In this document: piece by piece, positions 46,101 to 56,130 of the stretch | Layout of the letters: the number at the start of each line of letters is the position of its first letter | Numbering within the stretch: position 1 is the stretch's first letter | NCBI GenBank assembly: GCA_958298945.1 | Contig: OY282609.1 | Location: 11,762,326-11,826,325 of the forward strand | DNA: 64,000 nt | Source: Atherix ibis | Taxonomy: Eukaryota; Arthropoda; Insecta; Diptera; Athericidae | Direction of reading: 5' to 3' | Position numbers and translations under genes: made by a program | Notes under the pieces: generated by a model | The model's input: only the letters and a program-made list of their open reading frames with translations | Told to the model about the DNA's origin: nothing | The model's database searches: none

Positions 46101-49100
46101 TACTCGTATATATAGGCAGGTGGATGGTTAGATAAATGAATGCATAGATAGGCTGGCTTTATTTGTTTATTTTTCTTTTTGAATGTGTTTAGGTGCAGCA
46201 ACAGAAATAAAATCGATATACATGAACCTAGAAAAGATATGAATAAATAAAAAGAACGAGTAGGTGCCGAAGATGGAGATTAAAAGTACGATGCGCGATG
46301 AACGGTGAACGATCAACGGTGCTTGTTTGTCTCTAGGTCTATGATTTTGCACCTGAGGAATATTTATACAAGTATTTATACTTTAAGTGCGATTTCTGAT
46401 ATAATTCCAATTTTACTGTATTCGCGGATACCAAAGCGTACGACTACACCCATGTAGAAGCTAGAAAAAGATCGTGGGTAACTAGTTTGAGACTAGACGT
46501 AAATTACAATGCTTTTAAAATGATGTACGAGTATGCATGTATGTGCACTTTTAAAGTATGAAGCATGCTATTTGCTGAGGTTGTTTTAAAAGTTTTCCTG
46601 TCCACATAGAGCTAAGATGAAATAAATTTATAAAAGCTATCCAATTTACGCTACGGGAAATAAATTAAAAAAAATAATCTTGAATTTTTACTTTAATTAA
46701 ATTTTCATTTTATTATATTGTTTAAAACTTGTTATTGTATATGAAAATATAACAGAACTCAAAATACTGCTACGAGACTCCTTGCAGGACTTGAACCTTA
46801 TGAGCTAATTTTTTCCCATTACTCGACGGATGCTGGTTTTTAAATACTTTTAAGCTTGAGGATTTCCTGAATAAACATGACTTTTACATAACCCCAATAA
46901 AAAAAAACTCAATGGTGTCAAAAGGAATGATTTTAGAGGCCAATTGATATTAGCAAATATCGAAATTATATGTCCTCGGAATATTTTAAGAAATAAAGAC
47001 AAAACTTGTCATGTTTAATGGCTTGTGGCAGCATTTTGTTGAAACCACATAAAAATCTTTAAGTTTGGGTATTAAAAAAAATTTGGTTACCATTCGGCCA
47101 TATTGCTCATAATTCACCGTAACGGTGTGTCCTTATTAATTTTTAAAAAGGTCCAATGACTAAAATGCACATCACACATAGTAACTTTTCGTAGAAACAA
47201 TGACTTTTCAAAAATGACACGTGACTTTTCAGAGCGCCATATAAGGCCATTTGGTTATTTATGTAACCACTTATCAAGAAATGAGCCTCATCACTGAAGA
47301 AATAATCACCTCTAAGAGTGGGCAACGTGGTTATGGCAGAATTGTCACTTTTGTAGAAAGTTTGGTACAATTTTAACGCATTATTTGGTTATTAAATTAT
47401 CCTTATGTAAAAATCTATTTGAAGAACATTAATTTGATTAATATTCAATAGTTATCAAAATTTTGCACATATTTATGTTTATCGAATCTGCGCTTCGAAA
47501 AGTAAAGTTCAATAAAACATATTTAAAATTTAAATTTTCATTAAATATTAACCACAAAATATTTCGAGAACTCGATGCATATTTGACAAATTCAACAAGC
47601 GAGAAATAAGCCTGATTGCTGAAAATAATCAACAAATTGTTTGATAGCTACACATATATTATCAATTTTTAAAATGGCATACTTTAATTTAAAATAGTTA
47701 AATAACTTGATATTACAGAGCTGTACTTTTTTAAACTACAAAATGGATAATCTTTTATTTTCTATTCAAATCATTTGCGTTTAAGTTGCAAAACAGAAAA
47801 GAAATCTTCAAACTTTTCATAAATAAGAGAAAATTAATCTTACACAGTCTTTGACTTTTTCATATTTTATAAAAAATATTATGTAAATTAAAAAAAGTGC
47901 AATTTCTTTTTATATTTTTATTGGATCTATGTAGCTCTAAATTTTCTAATTCGATTCAGTCGAGTGAGGAGATCTGACCCATTTACTCTTTCATCTTAAA
48001 AGTTCACTTACCAATTTTATGGTTGATTTTTCTTTAAATTAAACGAACGTAGTTAGAAAAAACGTGACTTAATCAGAAATTGAAAAGTGTTTATAATATC
48101 GTAAAAAAAGAAAATTTTTTTCCCCAACAAGTGTTAAGTACTTTCATTTGTAATTTATGAAGAAATTTTTTTTTTTGATTTCGGATCAACTATTTTGAAT
48201 TTTATTCTATTTTTATTTCTAATACGTATAAAAGTTAGTTTATTTAGGCTGTCAAATTAGCATACTCAATATATAATAGTTATTTTTGTGCTTTTATATA
48301 AAAATATTCCATAGTATTTAGCTGGTGGTGGTGGTGTTTAGTCAAATACAATTTTTTTTTGGGAAAATCAAAATATATTTGAATTAATCTGGGTTCTTAT
48401 AAAAATGCCAAAAAAAATTCTTTTGGCTTTTATAGAAGGGACTTGATGCCAAGTTTTCTTTACAGACAGATACTTTTAAAAGTTCTTGTATTATTTTTAG
48501 AGATAATAGGAAAACTTTAGAAGTAGTGCAATTTAATATCTTTCACTTTTGTTAGAGTTTATTGCTAAAAGAAGTTTATCATGTTTCCTAAGAACTTTGA
48601 AATTTATTTTATTCCAGTTTAAAATAATATTAAATTGTTTTCTTAATTTAAATTTTTCACTTTTTATAATAAAAAGTGAAAAAGATAAAAGATTCTTCAA
48701 TATTTTACTATGCAAAAAACGTATAATTACTGGTCATGAATCTAAGAGGACATTTTCTGAAATTATTCCAATTACTTGGTCAAGTTTTTATAAAATTTAT
48801 TATTATAACAAATACCCGCATTGAATATAAATTAGATAGAAAATGTGAGATTTCTTTGCGTTTGTTTTGATTATTTTTTTCATTTTATTATTATTATTTA
48901 TTTATTTAGTTATATTTAATAAATTATAACTATTTATATATTGGGTTGTCTGGAAAGTAATTTCGTTACTTGGTTGATACCCTTTTAAATATAGAAAGTG
49001 AAAAACTGCATTTTTGGCATATTTTACTTTTTTACTATAGAAAAGATAAAAATGCTGTTCAAGCAAGAAAAAAATTGTCTGATGTGTATGGAGAAGATGT

Positions 49101-52100
49101 GTTTAGTGAGCGCCATTACCAAAACTGGTTTCCAAAATTTCGATCCGACAATTTTGATCTCGAAGATGTTCTGGAAGGCCGGTTGAAGCTAATGAAGACA
49201 CAATAAAGGCATTAATTGGTGCAAACCGGCGAATAAAAACTCGTGAGATCGCTGAGAGATTAAATTTATCGAATTCGACCGTTCATGATCATTTGAAAGG
49301 GCTAGGTTTTATCGACATATGGTCAAAGTTCGACATATGGGTTTCTCATCTTCTTACGGAAAAAAAATTTGTGCCGTCACATTGACAGTTGTGATTTGCT
49401 TCTAAAACGCCAAGAAAATGATCCATTTTTGAAGCGTATCATCATTGGGGATAAGAAATGGGTTGTCTACAACAATGTTAAGCGCAAAAGATCCTGGAGT
49501 ACAAAAGATGAACCGGCTTAAAGCACTTCGAAAGCTAATATTCATCAAAAAAAGGTTATGCTATCTGTTTTGTGGGATTTAAAAGAAATCGTTTATTTTG
49601 AGCATCTACGGAGCAACACAATGATCAATTCTGAAGTGTACTATCATCAGTTGGAGAAATTGAATGATTCACTTAAAGAAAAAAGGCGAGAATTGGTCAA
49701 TACGAAAGGTATAGTGTTCCAACAGAATAATGCGAAACCTCATACAAGTTTAACCACTTGGCAAAAGCTTTTAGAGCTTGGATGTGATATACTGCCACAC
49801 CCACCATACTCTCCAGACCTAGCATCTTATCATTTATCCCGGTCTCTACAAAATTTTTTAAACGGTAAAACGTTTAATTCAAATGAGGAGGTCAAAAATG
49901 ACTTGGATCATTTTTTTGCCAGCGAACAACAAAAATTTTATGAGCGTGGAGTCATCCTAGGAAAATCAGCTTGTCATGTCTTTGTTGATAATCCGTCCTT
50001 TCTTCACGCAGAGCACGGTGCAATTTGATCAGCTGTTGGTGGTTGCGGTGGGCATTGACAGTTTCACCAGGTTTTAACATCTCATAGTAGACGATACTCT
50101 GCTGATCCCAGCAAACGCACAGCATAGTCTTCCGTCCGAAGCGATTTGGTCTTGGGGAAGATGTTGATGGTTGCCCGGGATCAACCCACGATTTCTTCCG
50201 TTTAGGATTCTCGAGATATATCTACTTTTCATAGCTTGTTACAATCCGATGCAGGAACGACTTTTTTTTGTCTGGCGAGCAAGATTTCGCATGTGTTTTG
50301 GCGTCGCTCCCTCTGACTATCGTTCAATTCATGCGGCACCCATTTTCCGATCTTTTCAAACTTCCCCATGGCACGCAGATGCATAACACCCAATTGCTGC
50401 GCGAGCATTTTTTCCGATTGAGTATCGTCTTTGTCCAAGAGAGCCTGCAATTGATGGTCCTCAACCTTCCTAGGCCGATTTTCACGCTTTTGGTCCCAAA
50501 AGTCTAAATTGTCGTCTTTGAACCGACGAAACCAATCTCGGCATATTGTTTCCGATAAAGCACTGTCACCATAGGCCTCCATAAGCATTCAATACGTTTC
50601 GGCAGCCGATTTCTTAAAATTGAAGCAGAAAAGTAGAGCTTCCCGCATATGCTCTTTTTCTGGCACAAAACTAGACATAATTACCAAAGGAAAAATATAT
50701 GTTGTTATAAGAAATTGCTGACAATGTGCACAGATTAATGTTTACATATGTCAAACTGATAAAAAAAAGTATGGCGTGCTCATGTTAGCTTAATACGCTC
50801 ACTCCGCCATCTATGATTTAAGCTTATACACCTGGTACTCTCTGCAAAGATCCACCCATTCCTATATACCTTAATTACAACATCATTCCACCAAGAGACA
50901 AAGTGCGCTACCTGGAACTACATCTAGGCAAACCACTTACTTGGAATACTTACACGAAATTAAAAAGACTTGAACTTAAAAAATCTTATTGACTACTACT
51001 TAGACTACTCTAGACAATATATATAAAAACTGACATTAAAAACCAAACTTTTAATTTACAACACAATTTTAAAACTGATCTGAACATTCGGAATTGATCT
51101 CTGGGCTTCTACTAAGCGTTTCAATTCCTACTCTAATCCAATCCCTTCAATCCAAAATTCTCCGTAAAACTGCCGATGCTCGTAACAAAGTTATTCATCG
51201 TAACCTAAATGTTCCCTTTGGTCATAACTTATGTGGTTCTCGTTATAAAAAGTTACATTCCAGATTATCCTACCACCATAATCCTCTTGTTAGAAAACTC
51301 TCCTCGTTTACTTTCCCCATAAATACTAATCGACGTTTAAAGAGAATTTGGCCAAGAGATTTCTTGAGGCGTTAACATTACTCGTTAGGGAGAGAAACGC
51401 CAATGGGGTGTTTTCTCCTACATGTCCCTCTCCTGTTATTGAAGTATCACGTCATAAAATCTGCTTCTTACAATGTTTATATAGTTAACATATAGATACG
51501 AAAAAAAAATTAATATTAAATTTACGAAATTTGATCTGATTAAAAATTTTAATATTTATAAATTATTTTTTTTAAATTTTTGTAATTTTATTTTTATGGA
51601 AAAAATAATTTTCTCTTTGGAAAAAATATTTAGGATGGAACAACACCTTTAATATTAGCTGCTGCTGGTGGACATGCTCCGTGTGTTATTGAATTGTTAG
51701 AACAAGGAGCTGATCCAAATGCACGTAGAGCTACAGGAACTTCGGCGCTGTTTTTCGCTGCTCAAGGAGGTTTTCTAGATGTTGCCAAAATTCTTATAGA
51801 TGCCGGCTCAAATATTGATGGACCTTCAGTGGTAAATAATTTACGAATTTGTTTTCAATCTGTTTTATTCTATTTGTTCTCCTGTCATTTCTTTTGTAAT
51901 CTCAAAAAAAAAAAAATGGTAGAGATGGCATAAAATCTTCTACAATTATCCTAAAAAAATTTAAAGAAAAAAAATAAAGAAGATTTTTTTTTAAAGGACG
52001 GAGGAACACCTCTTTTTGTGGCATGTCAGTGTGGTCATGTCGGAATGGTTAAGGAATTGATTAGTTGCGGTGGAAATGTTAACGCTTTTATGAAGGTAAA

Positions 52101-52730
52101 TATTAAATAACAAAATATAGCGAAAGGTTTTATATATAAAATGATTAATAAAAAAAATAAATATAGGATCGAGCAACACCAGCATTTATTGCAGCACAAA
52201 ACGGTCATCGGACAGTATTATTAATATTAATTTCAGCGGGAGCGAATATTGATCAGCAGCGAAATGATGGAGCTACTCCATTATGGATAGCAGCCCAAAT
52301 GGGTCACGATCATATTTGTAAGGTTCTATTACAGAGTGGAGCCAAAGTCGATGCAGTAAGATGTGACGGTGCAACTCCATTATTCAAAGCTGCCCACAAA
52401 GGTTATTCGGCAGTTGTTGCTGATTTACTCAAATACCGACCGAATTTGGGTTTATTACCGGTACGAAGGCAATTTTTTTTTTAAAGATTTTCAATTTATA
52501 TAGAAATAATTCCTTTTGAAATTGCATAAATGAAGAATGGTGAAACAGCATTACATGCGGCTGCAATGTTTGGACATTTATCGGTCGTTAAACAACTGAT
52601 AGCCGCTGGAAGTGATATAACACTAAAGAATCAGGATGGTCAATCAGCATTACAGGTAGCCAAGCAGCAAAAATATATTGTCGTTGTTGAATATTTGCAG
52701 GATAGATTACGGTCACGAAATGCTAAATGA
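31170..52730 (+). CDS. ANKRD29-like ankyrin-repeat protein
   Basis: Six coding exons: 31170-31181, 44430-44540, 51634-51831, 51997-52095, 52167-52460 and 52536-52730. All junctions are phase 0, total 302 residues, against about 301 in vertebrate ANKRD29. Exon 1 codes only for MSLK, and exon 2 continues KETPSDVLLHLAALRGDD, matching the vertebrate start (MSFKKETP). About eight ankyrin repeats follow, for example DGTTPLILAAAGGH, GTSALFFAAQGGFLDV, DGGTPLFVACQCGHVGMV, DGATPLWIAAQMGHDHIC and DGATPLFKAAHKGYS, ending with NGETALHAAAMFGHLSVV. No membrane segment or catalytic domain is seen; such repeats bind other proteins, and the role is unknown. The last acceptor (ATGAAG|AATGG) has a weak pyrimidine tract. 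AATAAA follows the stop at about 52733. The introns are 13.2 kb (with a nested antisense gene) and 7.1 kb (transposon-filled), then short. Confidence 0.9.
31740..31785. mobile_element. Solitary end of a DUF4817-type transposon
   Basis: ACAGAGCTATACTTTTCAAA followed by CACAAAATGGATAACCCT closely matches the right end of the element at 46632-47755 (ACAGAGCTGTACTTTTTTAA then CTACAAAATGGATAATC). No partner end was found nearby. Confidence 0.45.
35459..36336 (+). mobile_element. Deleted mariner element with intact terminal repeats
   Basis: The ends TACGAGGTTTGTTCAAAAAT and its counterpart ending TTTTTGAACAGACCTCGTA are inverted repeats flanked by TA duplications. The transposase begins mid-protein (NFDQKQHRINI near 35640) and runs to 36253. 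It contains HHEFLPQGRTVNKEYYLQVM and the third catalytic Asp in YSPDLAPCNFFLF. The DNA-binding N-terminus is missing. A segment that in the sister copy at 54699-55932 reads HRDDAPAHTSLLVRE is also gone, and with it the second catalytic Asp. The element cannot move by itself. Confidence 0.85.
36370..36829 (+). mobile_element. DUF4817-type transposon fragment
   Basis: Short broken translations (an IWGLYKP-like block near 36495 corresponding to the family's RxWGxxNP) precede an end CCCAAATTGGATAATACTT (to about 36829) like that of the copy at 10116-10795. The left end is missing. Confidence 0.45.
37914..39058 (-). CDS. Membrane-anchored NIM-repeat (Nimrod/Eater-like) EGF protein
   Basis: Two exons, 38151-39058 and 37914-38094 (phase 2, GTAATT donor, CTGCAG acceptor), give 362 residues. 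A signal peptide (about 1-23, ending LAVSG) precedes eight EGF-like repeats of the NIM pattern CxPxCxxxCxNGxCxxPxxCxCxxGY, for example CLNGICKTPNRCVCLEGF and CINGQCVGPDQCECFNGY. A membrane segment (about 319-341, AIIVLFTILVVLLIAMV) follows, then a short basic cytoplasmic tail. In flies such proteins (Eater, NimC) are blood-cell receptors that bind bacteria or dying cells. I infer but cannot show a similar role. There is no obvious CCxGY motif before the repeats. The whole gene lies antisense within intron 1 of the ANKRD29-like gene. Confidence 0.88.
39059..40639. other. Intronic AT-rich DNA upstream of the NIM-repeat gene
   Basis: This should hold the promoter of the antisense NIM gene, but I cannot pick a core promoter. 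A minus-strand open frame at 40289-40540 is lysine- and isoleucine-rich and unrecognised, probably chance. Confidence 0.35.
40640..41110 (-). mobile_element. DUF4817-type transposon fragment
   Basis: The end-like ACGATTATCCATTTTGTGCG (40687-40706) matches this family's terminal repeat. On the minus strand near 40900-41040 the translation gives DVS.SYIKDRVRMDNPQT and LKHLKTNI, the family's LWGYVKxxVYxxxPxTLxxLKxxI block. Heavily decayed. Confidence 0.55.
42650..42985 (+). mobile_element. Jockey-like non-LTR retrotransposon 3' fragment
   Basis: The translation near 42715-42860 (ELWGQSGVPIPTESK, VIHRDLNVPFVCG in broken frames) and the tail GATGGATGTTTTCCTCC correspond to the copies at 50836 and 53540. 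The segment is the end of the reverse-transcriptase ORF, with the characteristic LWGxA and HRDLxxP words. Confidence 0.55.
43100..44060 (-). mobile_element. Decayed mariner element
   Basis: Minus-strand translation gives an N-terminal helix-turn-helix region (ARKWFARFHSENFNAKDEP, then SGGPIIEQSDEILKK, 43850-43990). Farther on comes the catalytic block FLNRIITGDAKW (near 43590-43620), where the family has GDEKW. Much of the centre is frameshifted or lost. Confidence 0.7.
44680..45450 (-). mobile_element. DUF4817-type transposase relic, second family
   Basis: Starts with AAAGGGTGTCCCAAACTTCA, a terminal-repeat-like sequence different from the other copies. Minus-strand pieces (YKIFVFGVQKIHE, corresponding to QNxRxWGxENPH) match the catalytic part of DUF4817 transposases. 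Frames are broken throughout. Confidence 0.55.
46632..47755 (-). mobile_element. DUF4817-type transposon with both ends, decayed
   Basis: The ends AAAAGCTATCCAATTTACGC (46632) and CAAAATGGATAATCTTTT (to 47755) are imperfect inverted repeats of the same family as 8400-9035. On the minus strand YFFSDEAHFLISGYINNQMA (47230-47300) is a clear catalytic-domain block. Farther on comes SLKVFKNQHPSSNG, corresponding to LKxxLKxxI. About 1.1 kb remains. Confidence 0.7.
48941..49957 (+). mobile_element. Mariner element, 3' end lost
   Basis: Begins after TATATA with the terminal repeat TTGGGTTGTCTGGAAAGTAA. The coding sequence, with several stops, includes VYGEDVFSERHYQNWFPKFR (helix-turn-helix region), REIAERLNLSNSTVHDHLKG, FLKRIIIGDKKWVVYNNVKR (first catalytic Asp kept, E changed to K) and FQQNNAKPHTS, where the usual Asp of QDNA is Asn. 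HPPYSPDLASYHL follows. It stops at FYERGV near 49951, directly against a mariner of another subfamily in the opposite orientation. Confidence 0.85.
49958..50835 (-). mobile_element. Mauritiana-type mariner, 3' end lost
   Basis: The end CCAGGTGTATAAG (50835 down) resembles the 5' end of Mos1-like mariners. The transposase starts at ATG 50678 (MSSFVPEKEHMREALLFCFN) and follows the Mos1 pattern. It has an in-frame TGA at 50589-50591 where relatives have Arg, then LQALLDKDDTQSEKMLAQQL and WVPHELNDSQRERRQNTCEI. The first catalytic site reads VTSYEK instead of VTGDEKW, so the Asp is lost. It breaks off after KLIFL near 49959. Confidence 0.85.
50836..51480 (+). mobile_element. Jockey-like non-LTR retrotransposon 3' fragment
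   Basis: Translates to CKDPPIPIYLNYNIIPPRDK, VRYLELHLGKPLTWNTYTKL, then SIPTLIQSLQSKILRKTADA and VIHRNLNVPFGHN. These are the end of a Jockey-type reverse transcriptase and its tail. Its 5' side is cut off exactly at the end of the adjoining mariner, so the mariner probably inserted into it or the two were joined by deletion. Similar tails lie at 42650 and 53540. Confidence 0.75.
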
Positions 52731-53507
52731 TAAATAAATAAATATTAAAATTTCAATTATAGTTAGCTAAAATATACATATTGAGGACGTACAGAAGATA
52801 CACACACATCAATAGCTAATTGTATCGTATGTGTAGATAGTTCAAATGTTCAAAGTAATTTATAGTAAAGAGAGTAATTTTAATTATATTTATTAATGAA
52901 AAATACGATGTTCAATGAATAAAAAACACTCGAATATATTTACATTCATAGAAGAATAAAGAGAAACGAGAAAGAATTCACGAATATTGTTAATGTTTAG
53001 ATAATTTGTAAATATGTTATATATTTTTCTCTTGATCGCACATATATTTCTATATTTATATATACACACACACAAATAGATCAATATATGTATATGTACA
53101 CGTTTCCTTCCTCTAAAACACAATCATGAAATGTATGGCAATAAGAACGAAAATTTTCAAAAATAATATTAACTTTGAATTATAATTGGAAAAAATGTCT
53201 TTTCTTATATAGTTTTAATAGAAATAGTTGAACAAAATCAAATAAGAATAAAAGGTGATGCGATGCGGTGCGACTGCCTCAAAAAAGTTCCAATTATTGT
53301 ATTTTTTTCTTTAGTTTTATTTGAATTGAATCAAAAATGATATGTGACTCAAGGAATTGTATTGTAATTGTAAGTGCAATAAATTTTAAAAATCAATAAA
53401 TTAAAGTAACTGTAAAAAAAATATGTTATTAAATAATTTTTTATTATGAAGACTTTAAAGCGTTGTTTTTGTGAGGAGCAGAAATATTTCGATGTTCCGG
53501 TTCGTAT
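52731..53507. other. 3' flank of the ANKRD29-like gene
   Basis: Probably 3' UTR and intergenic DNA, with AATAAA words from 52733 on. No gene is recognised. A short CA/TA tract lies near 53058-53075. Confidence 0.4.
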
Positions 53508-53540
53508 CTATTGGGTTGTCGGGAAAAGTCATGTATCTAA
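53508..53540 (+). mobile_element. Solitary mariner terminal repeat
   Basis: TATTGGGTTGTCGGGAAAAG matches the 5' end of the mariner at 48941 (TTGGGTTGTCTGGAAAG). No transposase follows; the sequence passes into a Jockey tail. Confidence 0.5.
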
Positions 53541-53965
53541 ACTTAGCCTAAACTTACTATAGACAGCAAAGTGCTTTTATACAATGCCCTAATGAAACCA
53601 ATATGGACCTACAGACTAGACTTCTGGGACTCTACTAAGCCTTCCAATTTCCGTCGAATCTAATCTCTTCAATCAAAAATACTCGCTCCTTTTTATGTTC
53701 GCGATACTGTTATTCATAGTGTTCTTGAAGTCCCATCTGTTTAAGATGTGGCTTTGTCTCTTTGTAAAAAGTTTCATTATCGTGCCTCCAATCATACTCA
53801 TCCCCTTGTTCAAGGACTATCCTCCACTACCTTTCCTCAAAATACCCATCGCAGACTTAAGCGTCACTGGTTGCGTGATTGACTAAATTACTGAGGCTTA
53901 ACATAAGCACACGCCAGCAGGTGAAACTTCGATGGATGTTTACTCCCCACGACGATTTATGTTTA
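53541..53965 (+). mobile_element. Jockey-like non-LTR retrotransposon 3' fragment
   Basis: Reads LLYNALMKPIWTYRLDFWDS, then broken KPSNFRRI and FYVRDTVIHSVLEVPSV. This matches the reverse-transcriptase end (LYKxxLKPIWTYGxQLWG). The tail CGATGGATGTTTACTCC is shared with the copy at 42650. Confidence 0.7.
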
Positions 53966-54069
53966 ATTAATTATTACAATTATATAAATCAGCTTATTAC
54001 TATGTGTAGTTATAGATATCTGTAAAAAAAGTTTCCAAGAAAATTTTTATAAAAAGAACAAAGATCAAT

Positions 54070-56130
54070 CAATGATGTATTTTACCCATTTTGCTCGATA
54101 AACTTTTACCATATTTCAGCGAGCTTAATAATTCTTCGTTCATAGAATGATTGGCAAAGAACTAAACAAGTTTCAGTCTCATCTGTATTGAAGGTCATAC
54201 CACGGAAGTATTTTTGAAGAGACCGAAATATGTAGAAGTCTGATGGCGCAAGGTCAGGCGAGTATGGTGGGTGATCGAACGTATGTGTGATCTTGCGTTG
54301 TTGTGATCTTGCCTTTACGATTAACGAGCCTTAGACGTTTCTGGATGATGGATTCGTTTAAACTGTTCAATTGCCGACAGTACACTTCTGAATTGATTGT
54401 TTGGTTCCTTGGTAGAAGCTCAAAAAACGCGATACACCTACAAAATCCCGCCTTACTGAGGTTATGTCAGATTAAAGTCCGCTTTCGATATCGTTTAAGG
54501 CGGATTACCACGTTTACCGGGATCAAGACCGTTTTTGAACCACATTATTGTAACCTATCCACTTCTCATCACCAGTTATCAATAGCGTTACAAAAGGATC
54601 GTTTTTCTCACGTTCAATAAGCATGTCGCAGATGTTTTTGTGCGTCGGCAAATAAACTTCATTGAGTGCATGAGGAACCCAAATATCGAGCTTGCTTATA
54701 CGAGGTCTGTTCAAAAAGTATCGCGAATTTTGTGTTTTTTCAAAAATTATTTATTTATTCATAAATATCTATTTTGTCCCCTTTAAAGTAATCCCCACCA
54801 GATATTATACACTTGTGACAACGTTTTTTCCAATCCTCGGAGCACTTCAACGTTTTTTGTGATCTTGTTCAGCTCCTCCTTCGATGCCGTCTTTATCTCC
54901 TCAATCGTAGCGTAGCATCGTCCTTTCATGGGGCTCTTCAGTTTCAGAAACAAAAAAAAGTTACAGGGCGCCAAATCTGGGGAATACAGTGGCTGCGGCA
55001 TTATTAGTGTGTTATTTTTGGTCAAAAATTCGCGCACAAGCAAGGATGTGTGAGCAGGGGCGTCATCACGGTGTAAAAGCCAATTTTTGTTCTTCCACAA
55101 ATCCGGCCGTTTCTGGAGGATTGCTACGCGCAACTTGCGCATAACTTGCAGGTAATATTCCTTATTGACCGTTCTACCCTGTGGGAAGAACTCATGATGC
55201 ACCACGCCCCTGCAATCAAAGAAAAACTTCACATTCGACAGAGCTTCCATTGGGATGATTGAGCTTTGGTTTCCACGTCATAAACATAAACCCATGATTC
55301 GTCACAAGTTATGACCGTTTGGAGCAAATTTGGGTCCTCACGGACAGAGTCTAACAGCTCCTTAGCAATGTTAATGCGATGCTGTTTTTGGTCGAAACTG
55401 AGCAATTTTGGTACGAATTTCGCGGTGACCAGTCTCACGCCCAAATCATTTGTAATGAGCCAATCGATATGTTTAAGTCCTCAGCAACTTCTCTAACGGT
55501 GATTCGACGATTGGCCAATACTATTTTCTGCACTTCATCAATGTTTTCGTCTGTTGTTGACGTGCATGGGCGTCCAGCACGCATTTCGTCGTTCACATCT
55601 TGTCGGCCCTCTGAGAACATTTTGTACCACCGATAAAAGTTGCTTCGGTCCAAGGTAGCTTCACAGTCAACATTCGGAATGCGTCCGCGCAATTAATTTT
55701 GTTTTTCACACAAAATTTGATCCATTTTTTGGAATGGGCAAAAATCGAAGACGAGCCAAAACACGTGCAAGCAAAGCAGCTGTCAAAAATTAACTGAACA
55801 TTCAAAATGGCCGAACTTGTCGGCATAAGTGAGAGACATGAGTAGCAACATAACGCCACAAAAAACCGAAAATCGAATATAAATAACCCGCGGAAATTCC
55901 AAATTCCCGATAATTTTTGAACAAACCTCGTATATCCCAGCTTCTTCAGATGATCGTGAACGGTTGAATGATAAATGTTCAATGTTTCTGCAATATCTCA
56001 TGTCGTGTAACGCTGGTTTGACTCAATTAGTGCCTTTATATTGCCGTCATTAACTTCGGTTAGCCTTATAATAAAAATGACAAACCACGGCGAAAATGCA
56101 ATGTTTGGTCTTCCATCTTCAACTTGTCGA
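54070..56130 (-). mobile_element. Outer mariner, split by another mariner
   Basis: Its N-terminal half lies at 55935-56130 (EVNDGNIKALIESNQRYT, LNIYHSTVHDHLKKLG). Its remainder lies at 54070-54698 (ISKLDIWVPHALNEVYLPTH, FVTLLITGDEKWIGYNNVVQ and then HPPYSPDLAPSDFY in another frame). The two halves meet exactly at the TA sites of the inner element, so the inner one inserted into this one. Stops in the N-terminal half show it was already decayed or has decayed since. Outer ends are approximate. Confidence 0.8.
54699..55932 (-). mobile_element. Inner mariner element, nearly full length
   Basis: The ends TACGAGGTCTGTTCAAAAAG and the reverse complement TACGAGGTTTGTTCAAAAAT are flanked by TA duplications. 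It is the same family as 35459-36336. The minus-strand transposase is in three frames. They hold FRML..ENIDEVQKIVLANRR and DLNISIGSLQM, then FVPKLLSFDQKQHR and VITCDESWVY, then HRDDAPAHTSLL and LYSPDLAPCNFFLF. All three catalytic Asp positions survive, but at least two frameshifts or deletions break it. Confidence 0.85.

Larger units (their letters stand above)
44541..51633 (+). other. 7.1-kb second intron of the ANKRD29-like gene, transposon-filled
   Basis: Donor GAG|GTAAAA, acceptor TATTTAG|GATGG. It contains at least five transposon relics, listed separately. The stretch 45.5-46.6 kb has no recognised content. It is somewhat GC-richer at 45.95-46.55 kb and carries a local echo GAACGGTGAACGATCAACGG near 46299. 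Confidence 0.75.
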
